From NCBI GenBank assembly GCA_964518765.1, contig CAZFJC010000011.1:1-64000 (forward strand): 64,000 nt of DNA. The letters are read 5' to 3'. Position numbers and translations under genes: made by a program. Source of the DNA: CAZPNX01 sp964518765. Its GTDB lineage: Bacteria > Edwardsbacteria > AC1 > EtOH8. Below the pieces are notes generated by a model. The model worked only from the letters and a program-made list of their open reading frames with translations, was not told where the DNA came from and did no database searches. Positions 22,557-32,898 of the stretch are shown here, one piece after another; position 1 is the stretch's first letter, and every line of letters begins with the position of its first letter.

Positions 22557-22898
22557 ATGCAAGCAGTAGCCAAGCAATCGTTCGTCCGTGTCACGCCGCG
22601 CAAGATGCGGATTGTGGCCGATATTGTCCGGGGCAGGAGCTGCAACGAGGCCCTCTCCATGCTGCGCTTCGTGCCCAAGGCGGCCAGCCCCTATCTGTCC
22701 AAGGCCATCAAGGCGGCGGTGGCCTCGGCCACCCAGCAGGCGGACGACCCCAAGTTCGACCCCGATACCCTGAGGATATCCGAGATCAGGGTAGATGAGG
22801 GAGTCAAGATGAAGAGGATGCGGCCCCGGGCCAGGGGTCGGGCCGACATCAGACGCCGCCGCACCAGCCACCTGACGGTCAGGGTATCGAACCAATAA
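22557..22898 (+). CDS. rplV: 50S ribosomal protein L22
   Basis: A 113-residue tunnel protein. VRVTPRKMRIVADIVRG, LSKAIKAAVASATQ and the beta-hairpin region MKRMRPRARGRADIRRRRTSH match the family. GGGAAAGAACC precedes the ATG. It lies between rpsS and rpsC in S10-operon order. Confidence 0.97.
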   Translation: MQAVAKQSFVRVTPRKMRIVADIVRGRSCNEALSMLRFVPKAASPYLSKAIKAAVASATQQADDPKFDPDTLRISEIRVDEGVKMKRMRPRARGRADIRRRRTSHLTVRVSNQ

Positions 22899-22920
22899 AC
22901 CATACAGCGGAGGACTCGGT

Positions 22921-23565
22921 TTGGGCCAGAAGACTCACCCCATCGGGCTGCGGCTCGGCATCATCCGGAACTGGGAGTCCCGGTGGTTCGCCAAGCGCGA
23001 TTTCGCCAGCCTGCTGGAGGAGGACCAGAGGATACGGCGCTATCTGCAGCAGAAGCTAGCCAACGCCGGCCTCTCCAACATCTCCATCGAGCGGACGCCC
23101 AAGAGGGTGACCGTCACCATACACACCTCCCGGCCCGGCATCATCATCGGCCGCAAGGGGGCCGAGATCGAGAAGCTCAAGGCCGAGATCCAGCTGCTGA
23201 CCCAGCAAAAGGACGTGCATCTCAACATCAACGAGGTCAAGGTGCCGGAGATCGACGCCCATCTGGTGGCCGACTCCATCGCCCGTCAGCTTGAGCAGAG
23301 GATCTCCTTCCGCCGCGCCATGAAGAAGGCGGTTCAGGGAGCCCTGAGGATGGGGGCCCACGGCATCAAGATCTCCTGCGGCGGCCGGCTGGCCGGGGCT
23401 GAGATCGCCCGCACCGAGAGCTACCGCGAGGGACGGGTCCCCATGCACACCCTGCGGGCCGACATCGACTATGCCACCGCCACCGCCCACACCACCTTCG
23501 GCTGCATCGGCGTCAAGGTGTGGATCTTCAAGGGCGAGGTGCTGAACCGGCCGGCGGCCAAGTAA
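22921..23565 (+). CDS. rpsC: 30S ribosomal protein S3
   Basis: A 214-residue protein at the mRNA entry site. MGQKTHPIGLRLGII, the KH-domain stretch RPGIIIGRKGAEIEKLK and the C-terminal GCIGVKVWIFKGEVL are diagnostic. The start codon is TTG (22921) with GCGGAGGA upstream. Confidence 0.97.
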   Translation: MGQKTHPIGLRLGIIRNWESRWFAKRDFASLLEEDQRIRRYLQQKLANAGLSNISIERTPKRVTVTIHTSRPGIIIGRKGAEIEKLKAEIQLLTQQKDVHLNINEVKVPEIDAHLVADSIARQLEQRISFRRAMKKAVQGALRMGAHGIKISCGGRLAGAEIARTESYREGRVPMHTLRADIDYATATAHTTFGCIGVKVWIFKGEVLNRPAAK

Positions 23566-23588
23566 ACCAGACTGCGAGGTGAACTGAG

Positions 23589-24014
23589 ATGCTGATGCCC
23601 AAGAGGGTCAAGTACCGGAAGCAGCGCCGGGGGCGGCGAGGCGGCCTGGCCACCCGGGGAAACACAGTGGCTTTTGGGGAATACGGCCTGCAGGCCATGG
23701 AGGCGGCCTGGATCACCGATCGTCAGATCGAGGCGGCCCGGGTGGCCATGACCCGATACATCAAACGTGGGGGCAAGGTCTGGATCCGGATATTCCCCGA
23801 CAAGCCGGTAACCTCCAAGCCGGCCGAGACCAGGATGGGCAAGGGCAAGGGAGCTCCCGACCACTGGGTGGCCGTAGTCAAGCCGGGCCGGGTGATGTTC
23901 GAGATTGGGGGCATTGCCGGCAACCTGGCCCGGGAAGCCATGACCCTGGCCGCCCACAAACTACCCATACCAACCAAGGTGGTGGAGCGCCACCGCCATA
24001 TCGAGGTGAAGTGA
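23589..24014 (+). CDS. rplP: 50S ribosomal protein L16
   Basis: A 141-residue protein near the A-site tRNA. MLMPKRVKYRKQRRG, FGEYGLQAMEAAWIT and RMGKGKGAPDHWVAVVKPG are the family signatures. It ends 3 bp before rpmC. Confidence 0.97.
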   Translation: MLMPKRVKYRKQRRGRRGGLATRGNTVAFGEYGLQAMEAAWITDRQIEAARVAMTRYIKRGGKVWIRIFPDKPVTSKPAETRMGKGKGAPDHWVAVVKPGRVMFEIGGIAGNLAREAMTLAAHKLPIPTKVVERHRHIEVK

Positions 24015-24017
24015 GAG

Positions 24018-24278
24018 ATGGTCAAGAACAAAGAGCTTAGGGAGATGACCCGGGCCGAGGTGGAGCACCGGCTTAAGGAGGAGGGTGAGGCTCTCTTCAA
24101 CCTCAGGCTGCGGCGCCATACCCAGCAGATACCAAACCCTCTAAAGCTCAGGCACACCAGGCGCCAGGTTGCCAGGATAAAGACGGTGTTGCGCGAGGAT
24201 TCGCTGGGCGTCCGCAAGCTGGCCGCAGGCGTCAATCTTGCCCCGAGCAAAACAGAGGGAACGGCCAAAGAGGGATGA
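24018..24278 (+). CDS. rpmC: 50S ribosomal protein L29
   Basis: A tunnel-exit protein with an antiparallel helical hairpin: LREMTRAEVEHRLKEEGEALFNLRLR, then RHTRRQVARIKTVLRE. At 86 residues it is about 20 longer than usual, with an extra C-terminal tail. The last bases overlap rpsQ (ATGA). Confidence 0.94.
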   Translation: MVKNKELREMTRAEVEHRLKEEGEALFNLRLRRHTQQIPNPLKLRHTRRQVARIKTVLREDSLGVRKLAAGVNLAPSKTEGTAKEG

Positions 24279-24538
24279 CCATGGAGAAGCGTAAGCTGAG
24301 GATGATCCGGACCGGTCGGGTGGTCTCCGACAAGATGAACAAGACCGTCGTGGTGGCGGTGGAGCGGCGCATCAAGCACCCTCTCTACGGAAGGGTCATC
24401 AAGCGGACCACCAAACTCTATGCTCACGACGAGAAAAATCAGGCCAAGGTGGGCGATACCGTCAGGATAATGGAAGCCAGGCCTCTCTCCCGGCTGAAGA
24501 GATGGCGCCTGGTGGAGGTGGTGGCCGCGGCCAAGTAA
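24275..24538 (+). CDS. rpsQ: 30S ribosomal protein S17
   Basis: An 87-residue OB-fold protein. RTGRVVSDKMNKTVVVAVERRIKHPLYGR and KVGDTVRIMEARPLSRLKRWRLVEVV match the family. The start at 24275 overlaps rpmC; the ATG two codons later is an alternative. Confidence 0.96.
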   Translation: MTMEKRKLRMIRTGRVVSDKMNKTVVVAVERRIKHPLYGRVIKRTTKLYAHDEKNQAKVGDTVRIMEARPLSRLKRWRLVEVVAAAK

Positions 24539-24655
24539 GGCCTCTACCATCGGACCGGGGAGGGCCGGAGGACATCCCCTCGACTGATCGATCCGACAAC
24601 GGTCATCACAGGTCCGCTCGGGCAAACCCGCAAACACGCCAATAACGGAACGACC

Positions 24656-25024
24656 ATGATCCAGCAGTATACCAGACTCAACATCGCCGACAATACCGGT
24701 GCCAAGAAGGCCATGTGCATCCAGGTGATGGGCGGGCATTATCGCCGCTACGGCACCATCGGCGACGTCATCAAGGTGGCCATCAAGGACGTCCTGCCGG
24801 GCGGCGGCTTCAAGAAGGGCGAGGTGGCCCGGGCGGTGATCGTCCGCACCCGGAAGGAGATTCGGCGCCGCGACGGCAGCTACATCCGCTTCGACGAGAA
24901 CGCGGCGGTGATCATCGACGACAAGGGCGAGCCCAGGGGCACCCGCATCTTTGGACCGGTGGCCCGGGAGCTGCGCGACAAGCAGTACATGAAGATCATC
25001 TCGCTGGCCCCGGAGGTCCTTTAG
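24656..25024 (+). CDS. rplN: 50S ribosomal protein L14
   Basis: A 122-residue protein contacting the subunit interface. MIQQYTRLNIADNTGAKKAMCIQV and GTRIFGPVARELRDKQYMKIISLAPEVL are typical, as is the length. The 117-nt gap from rpsQ is long for this cluster and shows no clear signal. Confidence 0.98.
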   Translation: MIQQYTRLNIADNTGAKKAMCIQVMGGHYRRYGTIGDVIKVAIKDVLPGGGFKKGEVARAVIVRTRKEIRRRDGSYIRFDENAAVIIDDKGEPRGTRIFGPVARELRDKQYMKIISLAPEVL

Positions 25025-25059
25025 GGCCAAAGGGCCAGAGATTGAGCAGATTGGGGAAT

Positions 25060-25135
25060 AAACCACAAAGGCACCAAGATCATCAAGATTTACCCAACAC
25101 TTAGTGTACTTTTGTGCCTTGGTGGTGAGCATTCG
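25060..25135. repeat. Imperfect inverted repeat in rplN-rplX spacer
   Basis: ACCACAAAGGCACCAAGA on the left opposes CTTTTGTGCCTTGGTGGT on the right, about 15 of 18 positions matching as an inverted pair. Words of this type are common as dispersed spacer repeats in uncultured-bacterium genomes (general impression, not a search result). It sits inside an otherwise tightly packed ribosomal operon. Confidence 0.55.
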
Positions 25136-25152
25136 GTATTAGGAGTTTCGTA

Positions 25153-25470
25153 ATGAAGATAAAGAAGAACGACCCGGTGCTGGTGATCGCCGGAGACGAC
25201 AAGGGCAAGAGGGGCAAAGTGCTCAAGACCTTCCCCGAAAAGGGCCGGGCCATCGTCGAGGGGGTCAACTTCATCAAGCGACACACCCGGGCCCGCAAGC
25301 AGGGCCAGAAGAGCGGCATTCTGGAGAAGGAGGCCCCGGTCTCGGTCACCAACCTGATGGTGGTCTGCGCCAAGTGCGACAAGGGCGTCCGGGTCGGCGC
25401 CAGGGTGATGGCCGACGGCCGCCGGGTGCGGGTATGCAAGTCGTGCGGCGAGATGCTGGACAAGGTCTAA
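25153..25470 (+). CDS. rplX: 50S ribosomal protein L24, zinc-ribbon form
   Basis: A 105-residue assembly initiator. The KOW part (KKNDPVLVIAGDDKGKRGKVLK) is followed by a C-terminal CAKC...CKSC zinc ribbon, found in many bacterial L24 proteins. The start follows TAGGAG. Confidence 0.97.
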   Translation: MKIKKNDPVLVIAGDDKGKRGKVLKTFPEKGRAIVEGVNFIKRHTRARKQGQKSGILEKEAPVSVTNLMVVCAKCDKGVRVGARVMADGRRVRVCKSCGEMLDKV

Positions 25471-25584
25471 TAATAATAAATTGCAGGGATCTGAAGGCAC
25501 AAGCTAGACCATTGAATTGCTGGTCATAGCTCTGGCGAAAGATCGGAGATCAAAGATATAAGGCAGAAGTGAGAAGATAGAAGA

Positions 25585-26127
25585 ATGGCCAGGTTGAAAG
25601 AGAAATACCTCAAGGAGGTCAAGCCGGCCCTGATGAAGAAATTCGGCTACAAGAGCCCGATGCAGGCGCCGCGGCTGGAGAAGATCGTGGTCAACATGGG
25701 GGTGGGCGAGGGCACCCAGGACGTCAAGTTGGTGGACGCGGCCGCCAAAGACTTGGGGGCCATCACCGGCCAGAGGCCATCCATCCGCAAGGCCCGCAAG
25801 GCCATCGCCAACTTCAAGCTGAAGGCCGGGACGCCGGTGGGTTGCATGGTCACCCTGCGCGGCGACCGGATGTACGAGTTCCTGGACCGATTGGTCAACG
25901 TGGCCATCCCCCGCATCCGCGACTTTCGCGGGGTGCCTACCAAGTCCTTCGACGGCCGGGGCAATTACACCCTGGGGGTCAAGGAGCAGATCATCTTTCC
26001 GGAGATCAACTACGACAAGGTGGTCAAGCTGTTCGGCATGGACATCACCATCGCCACCTCGGCCAAGAGCGACGAGGAGTCACGGGAGCTTCTCCAGCTG
26101 CTGGGGATGCCGTTTCAGCAGAAATAG
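25585..26127 (+). CDS. rplE: 50S ribosomal protein L5
   Basis: A 180-residue protein binding 5S rRNA and P-site tRNA. PRLEKIVVNMGVGEG, GQRPSIRKARKAIANFKL and FPEINYDKV...GMDITIATSA are diagnostic. The 114-nt upstream gap carries another short AT-rich repeat-like sequence. Confidence 0.98.
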   Translation: MARLKEKYLKEVKPALMKKFGYKSPMQAPRLEKIVVNMGVGEGTQDVKLVDAAAKDLGAITGQRPSIRKARKAIANFKLKAGTPVGCMVTLRGDRMYEFLDRLVNVAIPRIRDFRGVPTKSFDGRGNYTLGVKEQIIFPEINYDKVVKLFGMDITIATSAKSDEESRELLQLLGMPFQQK

Positions 26128-26174
26128 TCCCCCCCACGACGAACGCATCACAATAAAAATATAGGATTGATTCT

Positions 26175-26357
26175 ATGGCCAGGAAGGCGATAATCCAGAA
26201 GACCGGACGTCCCAAATTTCGGGTGAGGGCCTACCACCGCTGCCGCCGCTGCGGCCGATCCCGGGCCTTCTACCGCGATTTCGGGCTGTGCCGCATCTGC
26301 CTGCGGGAGCTGGCCCTGCGGGGAGAGATACCGGGACTGGTCAAGGCCAGCTGGTAA
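26175..26357 (+). CDS. rpsN: 30S ribosomal protein S14, zinc-binding (type Z)
   Basis: The short 60-residue form with CRRC and CRIC pairs in YHRCRRCGRSRAFYRDFGLC and its continuation. This is the zinc-containing S14. Starts MARKAIIQKTGRPKF. It lies between rplE and rpsH as usual. Confidence 0.97.
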   Translation: MARKAIIQKTGRPKFRVRAYHRCRRCGRSRAFYRDFGLCRICLRELALRGEIPGLVKASW

Positions 26358-26392
26358 CACCAAACAGTAGACCACAAGGAGACAGCGCTGCC

Positions 26393-26791
26393 ATGTCGAT
26401 GACAGATCCCATCGCCGATATGCTCACCCGCATCCGCAACGCCGGCAAGGCCCGGATGAAGAGGGTGGACATACCGTCATCCAAGATGAAGCTGGGGATC
26501 ACCAAGATTCTCTCCCGGGAGAAGTACATCGCCAACTTCAAGTATCTGCAGGACGACCGCCAGGGCGTCATCCGCATTTACCTGCGGTACCTGGAGGGGG
26601 GACAGCACCTCATTAAGGGGCTGAAGCGGGTGAGCACCCCGGGGCTGCGGGTCTACGTGCCCAAGGGCAAGGTCCCCAGGGTGCGGAGCGGGGTAGGGCT
26701 GGCGGTCATCTCCACCTCCCGGGGTTTGATGACCGACGCCGAGGCCCGCCAGCAGGGCCTGGGAGGAGAGGTCATTTGCCAGGTCTGGTAA
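26393..26791 (+). CDS. rpsH: 30S ribosomal protein S8
   Basis: A 132-residue protein of the central domain and, in E. coli, the spc repressor. MTDPIADMLTRIRNAGKA, KGLKRVSTPGLRVYV and the end GGEVICQVW are conserved. ATG 26393 gives the family start; codons further upstream in frame are not conserved. Confidence 0.97.
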   Translation: MSMTDPIADMLTRIRNAGKARMKRVDIPSSKMKLGITKILSREKYIANFKYLQDDRQGVIRIYLRYLEGGQHLIKGLKRVSTPGLRVYVPKGKVPRVRSGVGLAVISTSRGLMTDAEARQQGLGGEVICQVW

Positions 26792-26878
26792 AAAGGGGCG
26801 ATACCAAATCAAGAATACTCGAAGGGCCCCGCGGCCCAGCCCGATCACGGCCGCGGGCCAGACTGAAGGAGAAGCAAC

Positions 26879-27463
26879 GTGTCACGAGTCGGCAAGATAC
26901 CCATCAACATGCCCCAGGGCATAAGCGCCAAGATTCAGGGGAATAAGGTTAAGGTGGTCGGTCCCAAGGGTAGCCTGGAGGTCGAGGTTCATCCCAGGAT
27001 AACCGTCGAGGTCAACGGCCAGGTGATACAGGTGTCCCGCCAGAGCGACGCGAAGGGCGACCGGGCTCTGCACGGGCTGACCCGGGCCCTGCTGGCCAAC
27101 GCCGTCACCGGGGTGGGCGAGGGCTTCACCAAGGTGTTGCAGGTCTACGGCGTCGGCTACAAGGCGGCCTTGGACGCCAAGGGATTGAGCCTGAGCCTGG
27201 GTTACTCCCACCCCATCGTCCTACCCAAGCCCCAGGGCATCGAGTTTGAGCTCTTTGAGGACCCAGTGCTCAAGGCCAACAAGAGCACCGGCTATCAGGT
27301 CAACATCTTGGTCAAGGGCATTGACCGCCAGCTAGTGGGGGAGGTGGCGGCTACCATCCGCCGCTTCCGACGGCCCGAGCCCTATCAGGGCAAGGGTATC
27401 AGGTACCTGGGCGAGCACATCAGGCGCAAGGCCGGCAAGGCCGCGGTAGGCTCGGGCTCCTGA
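26879..27463 (+). CDS. rplF: 50S ribosomal protein L6
   Basis: SRVGKIPINMPQG and the C-terminal RRFRRPEPYQGKGIRYLGE identify L6. The start is GTG with AAGGAGAAG upstream. At 194 residues it is some 15 longer than usual, with a GKAAVGSGS-type tail. Confidence 0.97.
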   Translation: MSRVGKIPINMPQGISAKIQGNKVKVVGPKGSLEVEVHPRITVEVNGQVIQVSRQSDAKGDRALHGLTRALLANAVTGVGEGFTKVLQVYGVGYKAALDAKGLSLSLGYSHPIVLPKPQGIEFELFEDPVLKANKSTGYQVNILVKGIDRQLVGEVAATIRRFRRPEPYQGKGIRYLGEHIRRKAGKAAVGSGS

Positions 27464-27518
27464 CGGGCCGCTAGCCTGCTCACCCGACAACCGCAACCGG
27501 ATATCAGAGTGTAAAACC

Positions 27519-27872
27519 ATGTTGGACAAAGCCAGAGAGATGAGGGAGGCCCGGATCCGCCGGCATATCAGGATCAGACGCAAGGTTAGGGGGACCAGCG
27601 ATCGTCCCCGGCTGTGCGTCTTCCGGAGCAGCCGCCACATCTATGCCCAGATCATTGACGACGACAACCACCGGACCCTGGCCTCCACCGGCCGGCTGCA
27701 GCACGGCGACAAGGGCAAGATCGCCGAGAGCAAGCTGGTGGGCCAGAGGATAGCCCGGTTGGCCCTGGACAAGGGGATCCAGCAGGTGGTGTTCGACCGG
27801 GGCGGCTATATCTACCACGGGCGCATCAAGGCACTGGCCGAGGCCGCCCGGGAAGCCGGCCTGAAATTCTAA
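27519..27872 (+). CDS. rplR: 50S ribosomal protein L18
   Basis: A 117-residue 5S rRNA-binding protein. RLCVFRSSRHIYAQIIDD and FDRGGYIYHGRIKALAEAAREAGLKF match the family. It ends 16 bp before rpsE. Confidence 0.97.
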   Translation: MLDKAREMREARIRRHIRIRRKVRGTSDRPRLCVFRSSRHIYAQIIDDDNHRTLASTGRLQHGDKGKIAESKLVGQRIARLALDKGIQQVVFDRGGYIYHGRIKALAEAAREAGLKF

Positions 27873-27888
27873 GGGGAGGAGAGCAACG

Positions 27889-28461
27889 TTGGCTAGGGTA
27901 AACATCAGCGCCCTGGGCGAGCTTAAAGAGCAGGTGATCCACATCAACCGGGTGGCTAAGGTGGTCAAAGGCGGCAAGCGTTTCGGATTCACCGCCCTGG
28001 TGACAGTTGGCGACGGCAACGGCCACGTGGGGGTGGGCAAGGGCAAGGCCCGGGAGGTTTCCGAGGCCATCCGCAAGGCCACCGAGAGCGCCAAGAAGGA
28101 GATGAGGCACTTCCCTATCGTCGAGGGCAAGATCCCCTACCAAGTCACCGGACGCTTCGGCGCCAGCCGGGTGCTGTTGCGCCCGGCGGCCTCGGGGACC
28201 GGGGTCATCGCCGGGAACGTGGTCCGCTCGGTGCTGGAGGCCTGTGGGGTTAGGGACATCCTTACCAAGAGTCTGGGCTCCAACAACCCCCACAATCTGG
28301 TCAGGGCCACCCTGGACGGGCTTTCCCAGCTGCGCCAGCCGGCCGACATCCGGTCGGAGCGCCTCAAGGAAAAGGCTGAGGCGGCGTCGGCTGAACATCC
28401 CAAGGCCCCCAAGGCCGACGAGCAGCCGGCGGCGGAGGCTCAGTCCCAGGCCGCCCAATAG
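27889..28461 (+). CDS. rpsE: 30S ribosomal protein S5 with C-terminal extension
   Basis: The decoding-fidelity protein. VIHINRVAKVVKGGKRFGFT and GHVGVGKGKAREV are diagnostic. The start is TTG after GGGGAGGAG. At 190 residues it carries an extra Ala/Pro/Glu-rich tail of about 25 residues, comparable to that of S19. Confidence 0.97.
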   Translation: MARVNISALGELKEQVIHINRVAKVVKGGKRFGFTALVTVGDGNGHVGVGKGKAREVSEAIRKATESAKKEMRHFPIVEGKIPYQVTGRFGASRVLLRPAASGTGVIAGNVVRSVLEACGVRDILTKSLGSNNPHNLVRATLDGLSQLRQPADIRSERLKEKAEAASAEHPKAPKADEQPAAEAQSQAAQ

Positions 28462-28488
28462 CTCTGAAACAATCGCGAGGTCGTAACA

Positions 28489-28674
28489 GTGACCAAGAAG
28501 ATAAGGATAACCCAGATACATTCGGCCATCGACCGTCCCCAAGCCCAGAAGAGGACCATCCGGGCTCTGGGGATACGTAAGCTCTACCACACGGTGGAGA
28601 AGGCCGACACACCTCAGATCCGAGGCATGATAAAAAAGGTGGAGCACCTGGTCAAGGTTGAGGACATAAAGTAA
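28489..28674 (+). CDS. rpmD: 50S ribosomal protein L30
   Basis: A 61-residue protein: KKIRITQIHSAIDRPQAQKR, ALGIRKLYHTV and IRGMIKKVEHLVKVED match L30. The start is GTG. It stands between rpsE and rplO as in most spc operons. Confidence 0.95.
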   Translation: MTKKIRITQIHSAIDRPQAQKRTIRALGIRKLYHTVEKADTPQIRGMIKKVEHLVKVEDIK

Positions 28675-28760
28675 AGACACGGCAGCCTATTTCGCCGAAG
28701 AAGTTTGAATTGTCAGAGGCTGCATGGGCTGGACGCCGTGTCCCAACAGTGGAGGGTAAG

Positions 28761-29213
28761 ATGAGGCTAAGCGATATAAGGCCGAACGAAGGGGCGGTCA
28801 AACCGCGCAAGCGGCGGGGCTGCGGCACCGGATCGGGGCACGGAGGCAGCTCCACCCGGGGCACCAAGGGCCAGAAGTCCAGGGCTGGCTCCGGGGCCAA
28901 GATACCGGCTTGGTTCGAGGGCGGGCAGATGCCCCTGCAGCGGAGGCTGCCCAAGCGCGGCTTCACCCCCAAGGCCAAGACCGTCTATCAGCTGGTGGAT
29001 GTGGGCTCGCTGGCCAAGCTTTCGGAGCTTAAGGAGATCACCCCCCAGTCCCTGCTGGAGAGAAGGCTGATTAGGGCGGGTCGCGGCCCGGTTAAGATTA
29101 CCGGCGGCGGCGAGATAAAGACCTCTCTTAAGGTCCAGGCCCACGCCTTCACTGGCTCGGCTCGGTCCAAGATCGAGGGAGCCGGCGGCACGGCCACGGT
29201 GGTTACCGGATAG
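28761..29213 (+). CDS. rplO: 50S ribosomal protein L15
   Basis: A 150-residue protein: MRLSDIRPNEGAVKPRKRRG, GSGHGGSSTRGTKGQKSRAG and the C-terminal VQAHAFTGSARSKIEGAGG are diagnostic. The ATG at 28761 follows GGAGGGTAAG and gives the family start. Confidence 0.97.
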   Translation: MRLSDIRPNEGAVKPRKRRGCGTGSGHGGSSTRGTKGQKSRAGSGAKIPAWFEGGQMPLQRRLPKRGFTPKAKTVYQLVDVGSLAKLSELKEITPQSLLERRLIRAGRGPVKITGGGEIKTSLKVQAHAFTGSARSKIEGAGGTATVVTG

Positions 29214-29250
29214 GCGGTTCCTGCCAACCAAGCCATCTTGAGATATCGCC

Positions 29251-30564
<1,314 letters not shown>

Positions 30565-30596
30565 GCCGGGCGAACTGAACATTCGGAAAGAATAAA

Positions 30597-31244
30597 ATGA
30601 GGTTGATCCTGTTCGGCGCCCCGGGCTCGGGCAAGGGAACCCAGGCCAAGAGGGCCGGGCAGGAGCTGGGGGTTCCCCATATCTCTACCGGCGATATCCT
30701 GCGCCAGTCGGTCAAGGAGGGAACACCTCTGGGGCTTGAGGCCAAGGCCTTCATGGACAGCGGGGCCCTGGTGCCGGACCAGCTGATTCTGGACCTGATA
30801 AGGGAGCGGCTGGTCCAGCCGGACGCCAAGGGGGGGTTCCTCTTGGACGGCTTCCCCAGAACGGTGGCCCAGGCCGAGGGCCTTGACAGGCTGCTCTCGG
30901 GACTGGGGATGAAGATAGATGCCGTGATCTCCCTCGAGGTAGAGGCCGAGGAGCTAGTGCGGAGGTTGACCTCCAGACGCATATGCCCCAGATGCGGGGC
31001 CATCTACAATCAAATATCACAGCCGCCCCGGACCGAGGGCATCTGCGACCACTGCGGCTCGGCCCTGGAGCAGAGGGCCGACGACCGGCGCTCCACGGTG
31101 GAGAACCGGCTGGCCGTCTACCGTGAGCAGACGTCGCCGGTCATGGATTACTACCGCTCCCAGGGGTCGCTGAAGTTTATCGACGGTTCTCGGTCCCCTG
31201 AGGAAGTTTACCGTTCTTTCAAGAAGGTGCTGACCGAGATCTGA
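30597..31244 (+). CDS. adk: Adenylate kinase, zinc-LID type
   Basis: Interconverts ATP plus AMP and two ADP. P-loop GAPGSGKGTQAKR (residues 7-19), FLLDGFPRTVAQAE, and a long LID carrying CPRCG and CDHCG, the Cys4 zinc form. The protein has 215 residues. It overlaps map by one base (TGATG). Confidence 0.97.
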   Translation: MRLILFGAPGSGKGTQAKRAGQELGVPHISTGDILRQSVKEGTPLGLEAKAFMDSGALVPDQLILDLIRERLVQPDAKGGFLLDGFPRTVAQAEGLDRLLSGLGMKIDAVISLEVEAEELVRRLTSRRICPRCGAIYNQISQPPRTEGICDHCGSALEQRADDRRSTVENRLAVYREQTSPVMDYYRSQGSLKFIDGSRSPEEVYRSFKKVLTEI

Positions 31245-31999
31245 TGATCGCCATACGGGAACCTTGGGAGATCGACCGGATCAGAGCGGCCGGCAGCATC
31301 ATCGCCGGTCTGTGGAGGGAGATAAAACCCGCGCTGGTCCCCGGGATCACCACCTCGGAGATCGATCGACTAGCCGAAAGCTTGATCCGCCAAGGCGGCG
31401 GGTCGCCGACCTTCAAGGGCTACCGTGGTTTCCCGGCGGCGCTGTGCATCTCGATCAACCACGAGGTGGTGCACGGGATCCCCAGCCCCAAGAGGATTCT
31501 GGCTGACGGAGACCTGGTAGGCATAGATGTAGGCGTGACCTATGACGGCTATATCGCCGACGCCGCCCGCAGTTTTTTGATAGGCGGCCGGCCGCCGGCC
31601 TTGGCCCTGAAGCTTTCGGCAGTGGCTCGTCAGGCGTTGGACCAGGCGGTGGGGGCGGCCCGGGCGGGAAATCGGGTGGCCGACCTCTCCCGCACCATCC
31701 AAACGACCGTCGAATCGGCCGGGTTCTCGGTGGTCCGCCAGCTCTGCGGACACGGGGTGGGTCGGTCGCTTCACGAGGATCCGGAGATACCCAACTTCCA
31801 CAAGTCGGGGCTAACCCCGACCCTCAAGCCCGGCATGGTTCTGGCCATCGAGCCTATGGTCAACGCCGGCGGCTGGCAGGTGGACTTTACCGCTGACGGT
31901 TGGACGGTGGTCACCTCCGACGGCAGCCTGTCGGCCCATTTCGAGGATACGGTGGTGGTCACCGAGGGCGATCCCCTGGCGGTCACCAGGGACAAATAA
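31244..31999 (+). CDS. map: Methionine aminopeptidase, type I
   Basis: Removes the initiator methionine from new proteins. The metal ligands are seen in DVGVTYDGYIADAARSF (two Asp), CGHGVGRSLHEDPEIPN (His), AIEPMV (Glu) and FEDTVVVTEGD (Glu). The protein has 251 residues and no N-terminal zinc extension. It is coupled to adk. Confidence 0.97.
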   Translation: MIAIREPWEIDRIRAAGSIIAGLWREIKPALVPGITTSEIDRLAESLIRQGGGSPTFKGYRGFPAALCISINHEVVHGIPSPKRILADGDLVGIDVGVTYDGYIADAARSFLIGGRPPALALKLSAVARQALDQAVGAARAGNRVADLSRTIQTTVESAGFSVVRQLCGHGVGRSLHEDPEIPNFHKSGLTPTLKPGMVLAIEPMVNAGGWQVDFTADGWTVVTSDGSLSAHFEDTVVVTEGDPLAVTRDK

Positions 32000-32033
32000 A
32001 TAAAGAATAAAAGAGGGCGCAGCAGCATCGACT

Positions 32034-32252
32034 ATGGCCAAACAGGAAGGCATCCAGGTCGAAGGAACGGTGATCGAAAACCTTCCCAACGCCACCTTCC
32101 GGGTGGAGCTTCCCAACGGCCATCGCATCCTGGCCCACATCTCGGGCAAGATGAGGATGCACTTCATCAAGATCCTTCCCGGCGACAAGATTACGGTGGA
32201 GCTGTCCCCCTATGATCTGTCGCGAGGGCGGATCATCTACCGCTTCAAGTGA
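32034..32252 (+). CDS. infA: Translation initiation factor IF-1
   Basis: A 72-residue OB-fold factor: VEGTVIENLPNATFRVELPN, HISGKMRMHFIKILPGDKI and SPYDLSRGRIIYRFK are nearly consensus. Placed between map and rpmJ as usual. Confidence 0.98.
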   Translation: MAKQEGIQVEGTVIENLPNATFRVELPNGHRILAHISGKMRMHFIKILPGDKITVELSPYDLSRGRIIYRFK

Positions 32253-32295
32253 CCGGAACGGTCCGGTCCGCAAAACCAATTTCGAGGATGGAACC

Positions 32296-32409
32296 ATGAA
32301 GGTCAAGGCGTCGGTGAAGAAAATCTGCGAGCACTGCAAGCTCGTCAAGAGAAGGGGCGTCCTGCGAGTCATCTGCAAGAACCCCCGGCACAAACAGCGT
32401 CAGGGCTAA
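32296..32409 (+). CDS. rpmJ: 50S ribosomal protein L36, zinc-binding form
   Basis: A 37-residue protein starting MKVKASVKKICEHCKLVKR. The ligand set C11, C14, C27 and H32 marks the zinc form. GGATGGAACC precedes the ATG. Confidence 0.97.
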   Translation: MKVKASVKKICEHCKLVKRRGVLRVICKNPRHKQRQG

Positions 32410-32429
32410 AGGAGCAAAGGAGGTAGAAG

Positions 32430-32813
32430 GTGGCTAGAATAAGCGGCGTCGACCTGCCACGGGAGAAGAGGATTGAGATCGGGCTGACCTACATCTACGG
32501 GTTGGGTCCGGCCTCGGCCAGGCGCATTCTGCTGGCGGCCAAGGTCAATCCCAGCAAGCGGGTCAAGGACCTGAGCGAGGAGGAGATCGGCCGCCTGAGG
32601 GCCATCATCGAGTCGGAGTATAAGGTTGAGGGCGCCAAACGCACCGAGACGGCCATGTCCATCAAACGCCTGATGGAGATCGGCTGCTACCGAGGGTTAC
32701 GCCACCGCAAGGGCTTGCCGGTGAGGGGCCAGCGCACCCGAACCAATGCCCGCACCCGCAAGGGCCCGAAGAAGGCCGGCGTGGTCAAGAAGAAGGCGCC
32801 CGCCAAGAAGTGA
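32430..32813 (+). CDS. rpsM: 30S ribosomal protein S13
   Basis: A 127-residue head protein: ARISGVDLPREKRIEIGLTY, YRGLRHRKGLPVRGQRTRTN and a Lys-rich end. The start is GTG at 32430 with AAAGGAGGT upstream, the strongest ribosome-binding site in this cluster. Confidence 0.98.
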   Translation: MARISGVDLPREKRIEIGLTYIYGLGPASARRILLAAKVNPSKRVKDLSEEEIGRLRAIIESEYKVEGAKRTETAMSIKRLMEIGCYRGLRHRKGLPVRGQRTRTNARTRKGPKKAGVVKKKAPAKK

Positions 32814-32898
32814 CCGGGGGCGAGGGACAAAGGAAAGCCGGGGCCTCCCGGCCATAAACACCAGGGCGGCGGTGCCGCCGACAAAGCAGGAGAGGACA